Source: Chitinophaga sp. 180180018-3 | GTDB taxonomy: Bacteria; Bacteroidota; Bacteroidia; Chitinophagales; Chitinophagaceae | DNA: 64,000 nucleotides | Assembly: GCF_037893185.1 (NCBI RefSeq) | Contig: NZ_CP140772.1 | Location: 3,782,001 to 3,846,000 of the forward strand | Direction: 5' to 3' | In this document: in pieces, positions 1 to 8,376 of the stretch | How the letters are laid out: each line of letters opens with the position of its first letter | How positions within the stretch are numbered: the stretch's first letter is position 1 | The notes under the pieces: generated by a model | Seen by the model: only the letters and a program-made list of their open reading frames with translations | The model's database searches: none | What the model was told of the DNA's origin: nothing | Made by a program: the position numbers and the translations under genes

Positions 1-222
1 TTAGGGTCAAATTTGGTTAAATATACGATTGAGAAAGGGCTTTCCAGTGGTGGTAGTGATCCTAACCAACCTTTACCTTTTATGGCTATTGGTACATTTT
101 ATGTAAAAAGCTTAAGTGAATATAAAGCTGCCGTTACTCCAAATAGCAATGCGATTCGAGCAGATTTTGTAAACTATACCAATGTCATTCCTATAATTCT
201 GGTAAGTGAAGTCATAAGATAG
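1..222 (+). CDS. EthD-like small protein, 3' end only
   Basis: The frame is open from the first base, so this is the C-terminal ~73 residues of a gene that starts outside the window. The pattern of a 'MAIGTFYVKSLSEY' strand followed by an Ala/Asp-rich helix and 'FVNYTNVIPIILVSEV' resembles the end of the EthD fold (dimeric alpha-beta barrel, ferredoxin-like), where a helix precedes a last strand ending in a short hydrophobic run. EthD proteins are small and cytoplasmic, and their reaction is usually unknown. A TTG at 13 could serve as a start, but the open frame upstream and the incomplete fold argue that it is internal. Confidence 0.6.
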   Translation, partial: LGSNLVKYTIEKGLSSGGSDPNQPLPFMAIGTFYVKSLSEYKAAVTPNSNAIRADFVNYTNVIPIILVSEVIR

Positions 223-405
223 TTTACCATTCTACTTTTCGAAATCTTCTAATACCCGTGTAAGCAGTACTGAACAATTCCCTCTTCCGGGGTACCTTCC
301 GTTGAATATACGCTAACGCCCTGGCCAGACACATTTAATAATTGCTAAAGAAATCACGGAAGCTGATCCCCCGGTTGTCATAACTTTAAGAAAAATGTAG
401 GTAAC

Positions 406-1191
406 ATGGCAACGCAAACAGGCCCATTCTTCTTTACCGGCAAGTTGGATAACGTGATTGGCTACGAACGCAATGGAGTTCACTTCCTGCGTAGTATGCC
501 TGCCCGGGTAAAACAAACAACGGCCACCCGGCAGGCTGCCCGCAATTTTGGTATTGCCAGTCGTAAAGGTAGCCTCATACGTAAAGCATTCGCCCCTCAC
601 CTGAATCTTCGTTGCGACGGCGCTTTCGTAAACCGGCTGAACAAAGTGTTGATACAATCCGGCGTACAGGGCATAAAAGGATACCGGTTCAACCGGCATA
701 CTGGCCTGGAAAAATTCTTCTCTCACTCGCCCATATTCACATCCGATGGCATCCTGCGGATTCCTGCACAGGAATTATCACGATTGTCCGGATTCACCCA
801 TTTTGAGATAAAAGCCATCGCTGTGCGGGCTCATTTTGCCCACCGGCGGACTACCCCCGCAGTCTCCATCACAAAGAGGATTGACCTCAGTAAACCGTTC
901 GAAGGCATGGAACTGAACATGACCGTTCCGGGAAAAGGAACAGGGATCGTCGTATTACAGGTACGGGCTTTCCAGGGGAGCCTGGTTATGGACAACAACA
1001 AATACATGGCTGCAGAGGTGATTGCTGTAACTATAGCAGCATCTCCAATCCCACAAACCGGTAAAAAACACAGCAAGCCACTATCGAAACGGTGGCCATT
1101 GTACCACGACCTGCTGCTACTTAAGGGTCCTGCAATTGACCACTCTTCATTAGCCTTACAACAGGAACGAACAGCTATAACTTTCTCCTGA
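406..1191 (+). CDS. conserved hypothetical protein (Chitinophagaceae-type)
   Basis: A 261-residue soluble protein with no signal peptide or membrane segment. The first 60 residues have the pattern 'tGplfftGkldnvigYerNGvhflRs.P..vkqt..TrqaarnFg', a start I associate with a family of uncharacterised Bacteroidetes proteins that often occur in several copies per genome. The C-terminal 40 residues are rich in Lys, Ser and Leu and look less conserved. No catalytic motif is visible. The ATG at 406 is the first good start and follows an A-rich stretch. An opposite-strand open frame over 313-726 is taken as a shadow. Function unknown. Confidence 0.7.
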   Translation: MATQTGPFFFTGKLDNVIGYERNGVHFLRSMPARVKQTTATRQAARNFGIASRKGSLIRKAFAPHLNLRCDGAFVNRLNKVLIQSGVQGIKGYRFNRHTGLEKFFSHSPIFTSDGILRIPAQELSRLSGFTHFEIKAIAVRAHFAHRRTTPAVSITKRIDLSKPFEGMELNMTVPGKGTGIVVLQVRAFQGSLVMDNNKYMAAEVIAVTIAASPIPQTGKKHSKPLSKRWPLYHDLLLLKGPAIDHSSLALQQERTAITFS

Positions 1192-1611
1192 CCGGATATT
1201 GTTATCAGCTGCTCTTATATTGCTTCCAGTATTTCCTGGGAAATGGTTCATGGATACCTATGTCCGGATGTATGAATACCGGCCTTTTTTTCAGGTATAT
1301 GCCTGATTGTTGTTTAAAAAAATACCCGATACCTCACTGCATTCCTGCCCTGCACTGTTATACCCCAGGTAAAACTATCATCCACTATATCATCCATCCA
1401 TCTTCAGATCAACTCCACCTTACCTGCATCATTCTCCCATTAATCTCCCGCTTTCTCCCATCACGTCCTTATACTGCTGCACCGGCTTGTCCAATCTTGC
1501 AGCTATTTTGGGTGTATTCAGCAAGAGAAGAAATTATTACCGATATTGCCAAAGCAACCAGGAACTATTAGGCAACAGTATAACCTTCCTTTGCATAAAA
1601 ACAGCACCTCT
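1192..1611. other. intergenic stretch, no supported gene
   Basis: An open frame of 103 codons (1260-1571) is present. Its product is rich in Pro, His, Cys and Tyr with no recognisable pattern, and the DNA has repeated CATCCA-type runs around 1380-1400, as expected of non-coding sequence. The promoter of the serine hydrolase at 1612 must lie here, but I could not fix a clear TTG/TAnnTTTG pair. Confidence 0.5.
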
Positions 1612-2886
1612 ATGAATCCTATTTCCAGCTTTTTTGCTGATAAGCCTGTTTCAAAATTTATCATTTTATTCTTTCTGACTGGCGTGCTTTCTTTTAGCTC
1701 CAGTGCCCAATCTATCCGGGATTCACTTACGCAGTTAATAAGTGATCAATATAACCAGTCAGCATTTCCCGGCTTTAGTGTAGCCATAGTAAACAAGGAT
1801 AGCATTTTGTATGAACACGCCTTTGGGTATGCAGATCTTGAAAAGAAGATTCCGTATAGCACCTCCACTCTGCAACCTATAGCTTCCGTCAGTAAATTAT
1901 TCATAGGTATGGCAGTGATGAAGGCAATAGAACAAGGATTGTTTACGCCTGGCACGAATATCAATGATATTTTACCATTCAGGGTATTATCTCCCTATAC
2001 ACCGGAAACGCCCATCAGTATAAAGCAATTGGTTACACATACATCCGGCATCATAGATAATCAGGATATTTATAAGAAGACCTACATTTATTCCCCTCCC
2101 GTAAACGAAAACAACGCGCTTTATAAGCAACTGTTATCTAAAGGTTATGGCGCATCAGGGGTAGATACCAGCCTGGCCCTCTTTCTTAAGAACTATCTGG
2201 CGGTGGATGGCCATTTCTATAATAAAAGGAACTTTAACAAGGCCGCACCAGGAAAACGATATGAATATTCTAATCTTGCTTCCGATCTTGTTGCCTACCT
2301 GATAGAAGTAAAATCAGGGCTCTCTTTTGCGGCCTATACGGAAAAATACGTACTAAATCCCCTCCAAATGAATCATTCAGGATGGTTCAGGACAGCGGAC
2401 AGTGAGCGCAGCGCAGCTACTTTATACACCGGTTTAAAAGCTCCCTATCCCTGCTACAGCGCTATTTGCTATCCTGATGGAGGCCTGATTACCTCTTGTC
2501 ATGAATTAAGCCTCTTTCTAAAAGAGAATATTGCCGGGTATCAAGGGAAAGGCACACTCCTTACGCCGTCGTCATATTCAATGATGATGCAGCCAGCCTT
2601 CTCGGCAGCATATACACCGAAGGGCATAGATCCTGACGAACCCAATATCGGTGTACTTTATACCATAAAAAAGAATGGCATTATCGGTCATAGCGGCAGT
2701 GATGGCGGGGTAACATCGTTTCTTTTCTTTAATCCGGAAAAAGGATTTGGGATGCTTTTTATTGCCAATACAGAACTTGAAGGGCTAAATGGCGTCAACG
2801 AAAATCTGCTTTCAGATTTTCAAAAAATATGGAGTATCATGGGTAAGTATGGGGGAAAGATGAATTTGACAACATCTCCTCTTTAG
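1612..2886 (+). CDS. exported serine hydrolase, beta-lactamase / D-Ala-D-Ala carboxypeptidase family
   Basis: A 424-residue protein starting at the ATG at 1612; the frame extends 22 codons upstream, but that part is not signal-like. The N terminus is a signal peptide ending near 'SFSSSAQ'. The class C beta-lactamase-like fold is shown by the SxxK motif S92-V-S-K95, a Tyr-Ser-Asn motif near residue 219 (the YxN element), and 'GHSGSDGG' near residue 360, which corresponds to the third active-site box (HxG in place of KTG). Such proteins act in the periplasm as peptidases, esterases or carboxypeptidases; the substrate cannot be told from sequence. A broken copy of its 5' end lies downstream at 3603-3689. 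Confidence 0.85.
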   Translation: MNPISSFFADKPVSKFIILFFLTGVLSFSSSAQSIRDSLTQLISDQYNQSAFPGFSVAIVNKDSILYEHAFGYADLEKKIPYSTSTLQPIASVSKLFIGMAVMKAIEQGLFTPGTNINDILPFRVLSPYTPETPISIKQLVTHTSGIIDNQDIYKKTYIYSPPVNENNALYKQLLSKGYGASGVDTSLALFLKNYLAVDGHFYNKRNFNKAAPGKRYEYSNLASDLVAYLIEVKSGLSFAAYTEKYVLNPLQMNHSGWFRTADSERSAATLYTGLKAPYPCYSAICYPDGGLITSCHELSLFLKENIAGYQGKGTLLTPSSYSMMMQPAFSAAYTPKGIDPDEPNIGVLYTIKKNGIIGHSGSDGGVTSFLFFNPEKGFGMLFIANTELEGLNGVNENLLSDFQKIWSIMGKYGGKMNLTTSPL

Positions 2887-2982
2887 CAAATTCAGTTTGA
2901 GTGGCTACATTGCGTGTTTCTATCTCTTAACATGAATGGCAGGAGTCTGACCATACCTTCATCGGCAGGCCGATCGCCGGAG

Positions 2983-3021
2983 GGCAGCGTGTATACTTTC
3001 AGGTAAGTATACTTGGCTGCC
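2983..3021. repeat. strong stem-loop downstream of the serine hydrolase
   Basis: GGCAGC at 2983-2988 pairs with GCTGCC at 3016-3021, and GTATACTT at 2991-2998 pairs with AAGTATAC at 3005-3012, around a 6-base loop. There is no T-run on either side, so it is not a textbook terminator. It could be a 3'-end stabiliser of the hydrolase mRNA or a REP-like element. Confidence 0.6.
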
Positions 3022-3142
3022 TGCAAGGAAAAACATTTTCATCAGACAAGCCCGGACTGACACCGTTTACATATATTCGAGCCTTACTCTCATTACGCCG
3101 TTTTTTCGGTAACAGTCAAGCTTCTTTTTCAAGTCAATCAAA

Positions 3143-3478
3143 TCATTTACTATCCACTACGCGGGTGAACTCCGGCAGATTATGCCAGTGTATCCTGACC
3201 TCCTGCTCATCTTTATAGTTGTATTCCACATCCTGGAATATAGAGAGGTCAATTTGCAGCACCTTGCTTACCTGCGCCACTTCGGCCTTTTCATCAAAGC
3301 CGCCGATTTGCTCGAAGAAACAGGAAAGCCCATCCGGAAAATCGTCGCTACAAGCGCTCTTTTTATCCGGCACAAGAAAATAGGCCATACTTCTATGGAT
3401 GGGCGTAAGTGTCGCGGACGGTTTTGCGGAAAGGATTCCCAGGATAAGGAATATAGAAACTATTTTCATAGTATTCAT
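3143..3478 (-). CDS. small exported protein of unknown function
   Basis: A protein of about 111 residues. I chose the ATG at 3478 because the frame upstream reaches only a TTG; a second ATG three codons later is equally possible. The N terminus (MKIVSIFLILGILSAKPSA) looks like a signal peptide. The mature part has two cysteines ('SACSDD', 'LSCFFEQ') that could pair, and an acidic C-terminal half. No family recognised. A plus-strand open frame at 3182-3538 covers the same DNA but has no export signal and poorer composition, so the minus strand is preferred. Confidence 0.5.
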   Translation of the reverse strand: MNTMKIVSIFLILGILSAKPSATLTPIHRSMAYFLVPDKKSACSDDFPDGLSCFFEQIGGFDEKAEVAQVSKVLQIDLSIFQDVEYNYKDEQEVRIHWHNLPEFTRVVDSK

Positions 3479-3602
3479 TTCATACAATATTCGGCTTTTT
3501 TTATTCTATTCTATCCTTTCCCGACCACCCTATTTTAATGTTTGTTCTCTACCTGATGAGATATAAAGTGTTCGCTTAAGTCTGGTCTATCTATTATCTT
3601 TT

Positions 3603-3689
3603 GGTACCGGCATACAATCTATCCTGGATTCGCTTGCACAGTTTATAAATGACCAATATAACCAGTCGCGATTTGCGGCCTCAGTAAAA
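3603..3689 (+). pseudogene. relic of a second serine-hydrolase 5' end
   Basis: Reading from 3603, the frame gives 'GIQSILDSLAQFINDQYNQS', which matches 'AQSIRDSLTQLISDQYNQS' just after the signal peptide of the hydrolase at 1612. Similarity stops after about 29 codons and there is no matching signal sequence upstream. This is a remnant of a tandem copy, or of a recombination that used the hydrolase gene as homology. Confidence 0.75.
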
Positions 3690-3730
3690 TATTATCCCAT
3701 AACCTGATGTCTGATTAGTATCTTGGTGAT

Positions 3731-3973
3731 ATGATACTTTTACAAGCAGCTATAGGAGCTGGATTTCTCATATTCATTGTCGGCGGTATTATTCTCTTTT
3801 TGGGAACCGCCGGACTCGCCAGCCTTTTAACAAAGATGCTGCTTCCGCGACAACACTCCGCCGGATTACGTCTTCTATGCATTATTATTTCTCTGGCAAT
3901 AATGCTTTCAGTTATTTATGAATTACTTATATGGTTAGGCTTTACCAGTGCGGAATGGGGCCGTTATACCTGA
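3731..3973 (+). CDS. small integral membrane protein
   Basis: An 80-residue protein with two clear hydrophobic helices, residues ~5-30 (rich in Gly, Ile, Phe) and ~48-70, separated by a basic segment 'KMLLPRQHSAGLR'. No motif is recognised. The ATG at 3731 has no strong upstream purine run, which is normal in Bacteroidetes. It is isolated, with no obvious partner genes. Confidence 0.45.
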   Translation: MILLQAAIGAGFLIFIVGGIILFLGTAGLASLLTKMLLPRQHSAGLRLLCIIISLAIMLSVIYELLIWLGFTSAEWGRYT

Positions 3974-4251
3974 TAGCGTTTATTTGACCGATCCCGTCTG
4001 GCGCTGGGCAATTAATATATTTCGGCTAACATCCAACCGATTTCGCAAACAAATTCAACTATGTAATTCATTGATATTTGCTTCCCAGATAACCGTTGCC
4101 GCTGAAAAAAAGGTATCCACTCCTGCTATACGAAATATGATTAACGACAATTTCTGTCGTCAATAAAGGCAAAATTGTCGTTAAACGGAAATGCCGTAAA
4201 GAAATCGGGGTTATACAAAAGGAGCTCAACTAAACGCTCGACTAAAAAAGA
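3974..4251. other. intergenic region with an inverted repeat
   Basis: No convincing gene. The open frame at 3948-4166 is low-complexity in design and overlaps the preceding gene. The notable content is the inverted repeat at 4141-4184 and, beyond it, the terminator and direct repeat that close the restriction cassette. Confidence 0.5.
4141..4184. repeat. 13-bp perfect inverted repeat with a third half-site
   Basis: TTAACGACAATTT at 4141-4153 is repeated inverted as AAATTGTCGTTAA at 4172-4184. In between, CTGTCGTCAA (4154-4163) is an inverted near-copy of the first arm (8 of 10 bases), so the left half alone forms an imperfect palindrome with a 3-base centre. Arm spacing suits a dimeric DNA-binding protein or a tyrosine-recombinase crossover site. 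It lies just outside the restriction cassette. Confidence 0.6.
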
Positions 4252-4276
4252 AAACCCCGCGACTAGCGCGAGGTTT
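4245..4276 (-). terminator. terminator of the hsd operon
   Basis: Read on the minus strand, an AAACCTCGCG / CGCGGGGTTT stem (one mismatch, 4252-4276) is followed by a T-rich tract (TTTTCTTTTTT, 4245-4255). It is the first rho-independent terminator after hsdM, and the ~70-bp direct repeat at 4280-4349 lies between the two. Confidence 0.8.
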
Positions 4277-4279
4277 GTA

Positions 4280-4349
4280 ACTTCTCTATGATCCCTATGG
4301 TACAAAATTCGAACTCTTTTATCCTTGAATTGCGAAAATTGGCAGACAT
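4280..4349. repeat. left copy of ~70-bp direct repeat flanking the restriction operon
   Basis: My hand alignment with 11841-11910 gives 56 identities in 70 with no gaps. The core CCCTATGGTACAAAA (4293-4307) is identical in both copies, followed by YTCGAAC. Both copies lie in the same orientation and both have a hairpin terminator just to their left. The likely role is a site-specific recombination (attachment) site of a cassette. Confidence 0.75.
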
Positions 4350-4419
4350 TGCATAACCTTTGTCAGGGGTCGCAGTTTCGGCAATGTTTATGAAATTGAA
4401 TTTAAAAGTAGCTCTTCCC

Positions 4420-6024
4420 TCATATAGGATCCAGCCCCAAATCTTTTAAAAATTCATTATGCTTTTCTGTATTCACTTTTATACTCTCGTTTATTGAAGT
4501 AAGCTTTTTATTTACTTCTTTCAGATCAATTTCCACTTCCTGTACTGATGTACTTACATACCGTGAAATATTAAGATTATAGCCGTGCTGTTCAATTTCC
4601 TCCATTGAAACCCGTCGTGCATATCTTTCAATGTGCTCTGGTCTAAACTGATAAGTTTCAACTATCTTTTTTATATGCTCTTCCTCCAGCAAGTTTTGTC
4701 TTTTCCCTGGCTTGTAATGTTCACTGGCGTTGATAAACAAGACATCATCCTGTTTTTTACATTTTTTTAAAACCAGAATACAAACCGGAATACCAGTGGA
4801 ATAGAACAAATTGGAAGGCAAACCAATGACAGTATCTATGTGATTATCCTTTAAAAGCTTCGTACGTATTCTTTCTTCAGCACCACCACGAAATAATACA
4901 CCATGGGGCAAAATAATTGCCATTGTGCCTTCCTTGGCTAAATAGTGGAAACCATGCAATAAGAAAGCAAAGTCGGCCGCTGATTTTGGCACCAAACCAT
5001 AATTTTTAAACCGGAAGTCTTGCGCCAAAGTCTCAGTAGGATCCCATCTCAAGCTAAAGGGTGGATTCGCTACGATAGCATCGAACTCCATTTTCTTACT
5101 CGGATTCATTTCATTGAGCAGGGGCCAATGATTCTCCAAAGTATCTCCATGAAATATATCAAACTCACCATCTTTCATGCCATGCAAAAGCATATTCATC
5201 CGGGCGAGATTGTAGGTGGTGATATTTTTTTCCTGTCCGTATATCTTTCCTATACTCCCGCCATTATCTTTCATTTTCTTCCTTACGTTCAGCAACAGGG
5301 AACCTGATCCACATGCGAAATCCAACACTTTATCCAGTTTGCCCCTTTTTCCACTCGTGGGATCCTGACCATCTAAGGTCACAATTTCAGAAAGTACAGT
5401 TGAAATTGGTTGTGGGGTATAAAACTCGCCTGCTTTTTTTCCCGATCCAGCAGCAAACTGCCCGATAAGGTATTCATAAGCATCTCCCAGCGTGTCAGAA
5501 TCTGTAGAAAAATTTGCAATACCTTCCGCAATTTTCTGAATGATCGTGCAGAGCTTTTTGTTTCTGTCAGTATTGGTTTTTCCAAGCTTTTCAGAATTTA
5601 AATTGATTTCCGAAAATAATCCCTGAAAAGCACTTTCAAAGGATTCATTTTCTATATAGTGGAAACCTTCATCCAGAGTCTTTAGCAAATCCAAATGCTG
5701 AGTACGTGCCATTTCGCTGATACTGCTCCAAAGGTGCTCAGGCTTTATATTATAATGTACCTTTCGCCTCATCTGTTTCTCAAAATCCGGTACTTCGACT
5801 TTATTCTCCGCATACCAAACAGATAGTGGAATGCGATCATCACCTTCTGCTAACCTGGGATAGTCTTTTCCCAACTCCCTTCTTGCAGCTTCTTCGTAAT
5901 TGGACGATAAATACCTTAGGAATAAAAAAGATAGCATGTAATCACGAAAGTCATCCGCATTCATTGCACCACGCAAATCATCTGCTATAGCCCAAAGGGT
6001 TTTACCTAGTTGTTGTTGTGTCAT
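4420..6024 (-). CDS. hsdM: type I restriction-modification system, methyltransferase subunit HsdM
   Basis: 534 residues, normal for HsdM. The N-terminal HsdM helical domain (from 'LGKTLWAIADDLRGAM') is followed by the N6-adenine methyltransferase domain, with 'GEFYTPQPI' near residue 200, SAM-binding 'DFACGSGSLLL' near 234 and catalytic 'NPPF' near 320. With HsdS it forms the M2S1 enzyme that methylates adenine in a bipartite target and protects host DNA. The ATG at 6024 lies 23 bases inside the end of the preceding ATPase gene, so the two are translationally coupled. It is the last gene of the operon. Confidence 0.95.
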   Translation of the reverse strand: MTQQQLGKTLWAIADDLRGAMNADDFRDYMLSFLFLRYLSSNYEEAARRELGKDYPRLAEGDDRIPLSVWYAENKVEVPDFEKQMRRKVHYNIKPEHLWSSISEMARTQHLDLLKTLDEGFHYIENESFESAFQGLFSEINLNSEKLGKTNTDRNKKLCTIIQKIAEGIANFSTDSDTLGDAYEYLIGQFAAGSGKKAGEFYTPQPISTVLSEIVTLDGQDPTSGKRGKLDKVLDFACGSGSLLLNVRKKMKDNGGSIGKIYGQEKNITTYNLARMNMLLHGMKDGEFDIFHGDTLENHWPLLNEMNPSKKMEFDAIVANPPFSLRWDPTETLAQDFRFKNYGLVPKSAADFAFLLHGFHYLAKEGTMAIILPHGVLFRGGAEERIRTKLLKDNHIDTVIGLPSNLFYSTGIPVCILVLKKCKKQDDVLFINASEHYKPGKRQNLLEEEHIKKIVETYQFRPEHIERYARRVSMEEIEQHGYNLNISRYVSTSVQEVEIDLKEVNKKLTSINESIKVNTEKHNEFLKDLGLDPI

Positions 6025-7165
6025 TTATCATTTTTTTGGTTTCTTCCTCAAATATTTCTGGAAAATGAAACTCATATTTGGTGAGAAATCCATTTAAAAT
6101 TCGTTTAAAAAGTTCTTTGTTGTCGTCACCCATTTCCACCGGATCAAAAACTGAGTATTTGCCATGGCTAAATAGTTGTAATGCTCTTTCAAAAAGCACT
6201 TCATCTTCTGCCTTCAGACTTCCTATACATTTATCAATACTATCATACCCAAAGAAAGTTGCAGTTTTTTCCAATATACTTCTTAGAGAATTAAAATGAT
6301 AAGTATAAATCCTATTTAATTCAACGACTTGCTTTAGTTCACTTAATATTGCAATATGGTGAAAAAACGGCGTATCGCTAGTATCCTGTAAAGCATATCC
6401 AGTAGATCGCTTGCCATGCAGAAAATAACGTTTATTCTTTCCACTTCTGCCGAACTCATTGAATATTACATTAAAGAACAAACTATGATGTGTAGAAATT
6501 ACTGTTTTAATATGATTATCTTCCCTGGTCAATAAATTCGATAGATCACAGGCTACGGCAATAACATTATTTTCGTCGAGGGACGATATCGGATCATCAA
6601 TGTAAATGTACTTTACCCAACTATATGCGGGGTCTTTATCGATTGCCAATTGGCAAATAGCTAGAAAAAAACACCAGATAAAGAGATTCTCCTCTCCTCT
6701 CGAAATCTTTATATTTTCTATACGTTGCTCATGACCATCAACAATTATACTTCTTGAAAATGTAACGGTAGATATTTCGTAATTAATATCAAACTTTAAA
6801 TCAACATAATTATTAAAGAATGCTTCTATTTTGACATCTAAATCTAATTCGCGTAGTCCCTCAAAAAATACAGATTCCGAATTAAGTTTCAGAAATCGAT
6901 TTGTATCGTTCTCTAAATCATTATTCCATGAAAACAAATCTTCTGTAAACGCATTAAAATACAATGTGTCTCTTGCAATTACATTACCACTAGCATCAAA
7001 CTCCTTCCCCGCCTGTTTAAACTCCATCGAAAGCCTGGTTTTACCAGTACCATTATGCGCAAATAGCAGAATAAACTCTTTCAGTTTCCGATGATCACCG
7101 GTTAAGTCCTTTCGTAAATGCTGAGCGACTTCGGTCAGGTTATTGAATTTTATTACTGGCTTCAT
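6002..7165 (-). CDS. prrC: PrrC-like anticodon nuclease (ABC-type ATPase with ACNase-like C terminus)
   Basis: A 387-residue protein; E. coli PrrC is 396. The N-terminal ~260 residues form an ABC-type NTPase with Walker A 'AHNGTGKT' (36-43), 'RDTLYFNAFTEDLF' (65-78), signature 'SRGEEN' (155-160), Walker B/D-loop 'YIYIDDPISSLDE' (186-198) and the H-loop 'STHH' (224-227). The C-terminal part has R295-x3-E299 and H334, close in spacing to the Arg-Glu-His triad (320/324/356) of the PrrC tRNA-Lys nuclease. PrrC is kept silent by its type I restriction partner and is freed when a phage inhibits that enzyme. Here it lies between hsdS (2-base gap) and hsdM (overlap), which fits that role. The nuclease activity is inferred; it could instead be a related AAA_13 ATPase. 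Confidence 0.75.
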   Translation of the reverse strand: MKPVIKFNNLTEVAQHLRKDLTGDHRKLKEFILLFAHNGTGKTRLSMEFKQAGKEFDASGNVIARDTLYFNAFTEDLFSWNNDLENDTNRFLKLNSESVFFEGLRELDLDVKIEAFFNNYVDLKFDINYEISTVTFSRSIIVDGHEQRIENIKISRGEENLFIWCFFLAICQLAIDKDPAYSWVKYIYIDDPISSLDENNVIAVACDLSNLLTREDNHIKTVISTHHSLFFNVIFNEFGRSGKNKRYFLHGKRSTGYALQDTSDTPFFHHIAILSELKQVVELNRIYTYHFNSLRSILEKTATFFGYDSIDKCIGSLKAEDEVLFERALQLFSHGKYSVFDPVEMGDDNKELFKRILNGFLTKYEFHFPEIFEEETKKMINDTTTTR

Positions 7166-7167
7166 TT

Positions 7168-8376
7168 CTAATCATTCATTTTGGGAAACAGACCTTGCAT
7201 TAATCCTTTTTTATGTAGCTTTAATTGCTCTAGTTTTTGGGCTTGGGTGGTGATTAGTTTGTCTAAGGAAGAAAGGCATGAGGCGATTTTTTGCTGTTCT
7301 TTTGCATTCTTTGGTAATGGAATAGGAATAATATCAAGCTTCGCTCTATTAAGTTTGGGTTGGGCCATCCCTGTAAGGAAATCTTCGACATTGATAGAGT
7401 TAATGTAAGCCTCAACTACTAATTGAGTATCAATATTATTGAACTTTAACACGTGTGAGTGATTATTTACCCAAGTTTTGCCTGATATGTTAAAGGCAAT
7501 AGGGTAGTTTCTATCAATCAAATTCGCACCATCCTCCGAAATACAGAGAAGTGTTTCATCAAAGAGATAATCCTTTACATAATCGATTATTCCTGAAGCC
7601 CCATAATAAGGAACATCTCCTTTATCTCTGTGAGTCGAAGTAACAGGAATTCTCCTTGAATCTAGATTCTCAGCAATGTCGCCGAGCTTCCTCGTTTCCC
7701 ACTCTCCATCCTTCACAAACTCAGGAAATCGATACTTCGGCCCCTTCCTTCCCTCTTGCGGAAAAATATTTTGCATTAGGCCCTTTTTATGCTCCTTGAG
7801 CAATTCCAGCTTTTGGTTATGGGCAGCAATTGTTTCATCTAAGAAAGAAAGGCAAGAAGCGATTTTATCTTGTTCACCTAATTCTGGTAGCAATACCCTG
7901 GTCTCCCTTAGTTCATTCATATTTATCTTACACGGAACTGCGTTTAACAAAGATTTACTAAGAATCTCATATTGATAAGTATTGGATTGAAAATAGGAAT
8001 GTAAATAATAGGAATTAAAATACTTTGATTTTTTGATACACGCAAGAGTTACATAAATGCTAAATTCGTAATCCCAGTTCACGACTGAAGAGAATCCAAT
8101 TTTTCCAATTCTTGTAATTAAGACATCACCCTTTTCAGGTTTATTTTTGCTTGTGGCTATTTGGTAATCCTCTCTTGAAATGAACTTATTCTTGTTTCTG
8201 CTTACGATATTCTCTACACTGAAAAACGGTATTCCATCTCCAGTGTATTTCGGCGTTTGGTGTGTTCCATCAAAAATAGCATCAGTGATTTTTGACAAGA
8301 CCTTAACCTCCCACTCTCCATCCTTCTCAAACTCAGGAAACCTCAATTTCGGTATCAATTTTTTTTTCTTACTCAT
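7168..8376 (-). CDS. hsdS: type I restriction-modification system, specificity subunit HsdS
   Basis: 402 residues with the usual two target-recognition domains. Each half starts with a 'LRFPEF.KDGEWE' / 'YRFPEFVKDGEWE' element (residues ~10-25 and ~212-226). Each ends in a near-identical helical spacer, 'IASCLSFLDETIAAHNQKLE..' and 'IASCLSSLDKLITTQAQKLE..', followed by 'HKKGLMQ..FP'. These central and distal conserved regions bind HsdM and set the spacing of the two half-targets. The start overlaps the end of hsdR by 8 bases. The internal repeat could allow recombination between TRDs, but no second hsdS cassette is present. Confidence 0.95.
   Translation of the reverse strand: MSKKKKLIPKLRFPEFEKDGEWEVKVLSKITDAIFDGTHQTPKYTGDGIPFFSVENIVSRNKNKFISREDYQIATSKNKPEKGDVLITRIGKIGFSSVVNWDYEFSIYVTLACIKKSKYFNSYYLHSYFQSNTYQYEILSKSLLNAVPCKINMNELRETRVLLPELGEQDKIASCLSFLDETIAAHNQKLELLKEHKKGLMQNIFPQEGRKGPKYRFPEFVKDGEWETRKLGDIAENLDSRRIPVTSTHRDKGDVPYYGASGIIDYVKDYLFDETLLCISEDGANLIDRNYPIAFNISGKTWVNNHSHVLKFNNIDTQLVVEAYINSINVEDFLTGMAQPKLNRAKLDIIPIPLPKNAKEQQKIASCLSSLDKLITTQAQKLEQLKLHKKGLMQGLFPKMND

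Noticed and set aside
1260..1571. 103-codon plus-strand gene
   Set aside because: Composition is Pro/His/Cys-rich without any domain, and the DNA is repetitive; taken as non-coding.
4280..4349. tRNA-like sequence: minus strand reads GTTCGAA, as in a T loop
   Set aside because: No acceptor stem, anticodon arm or D arm can be drawn around it in either copy; treated as a repeat, not a tRNA.
7168..8376. invertible or shuffling hsdS locus
   Set aside because: Internal repeats exist, but there is no second hsdS cassette, inverted copy or recombinase gene nearby.
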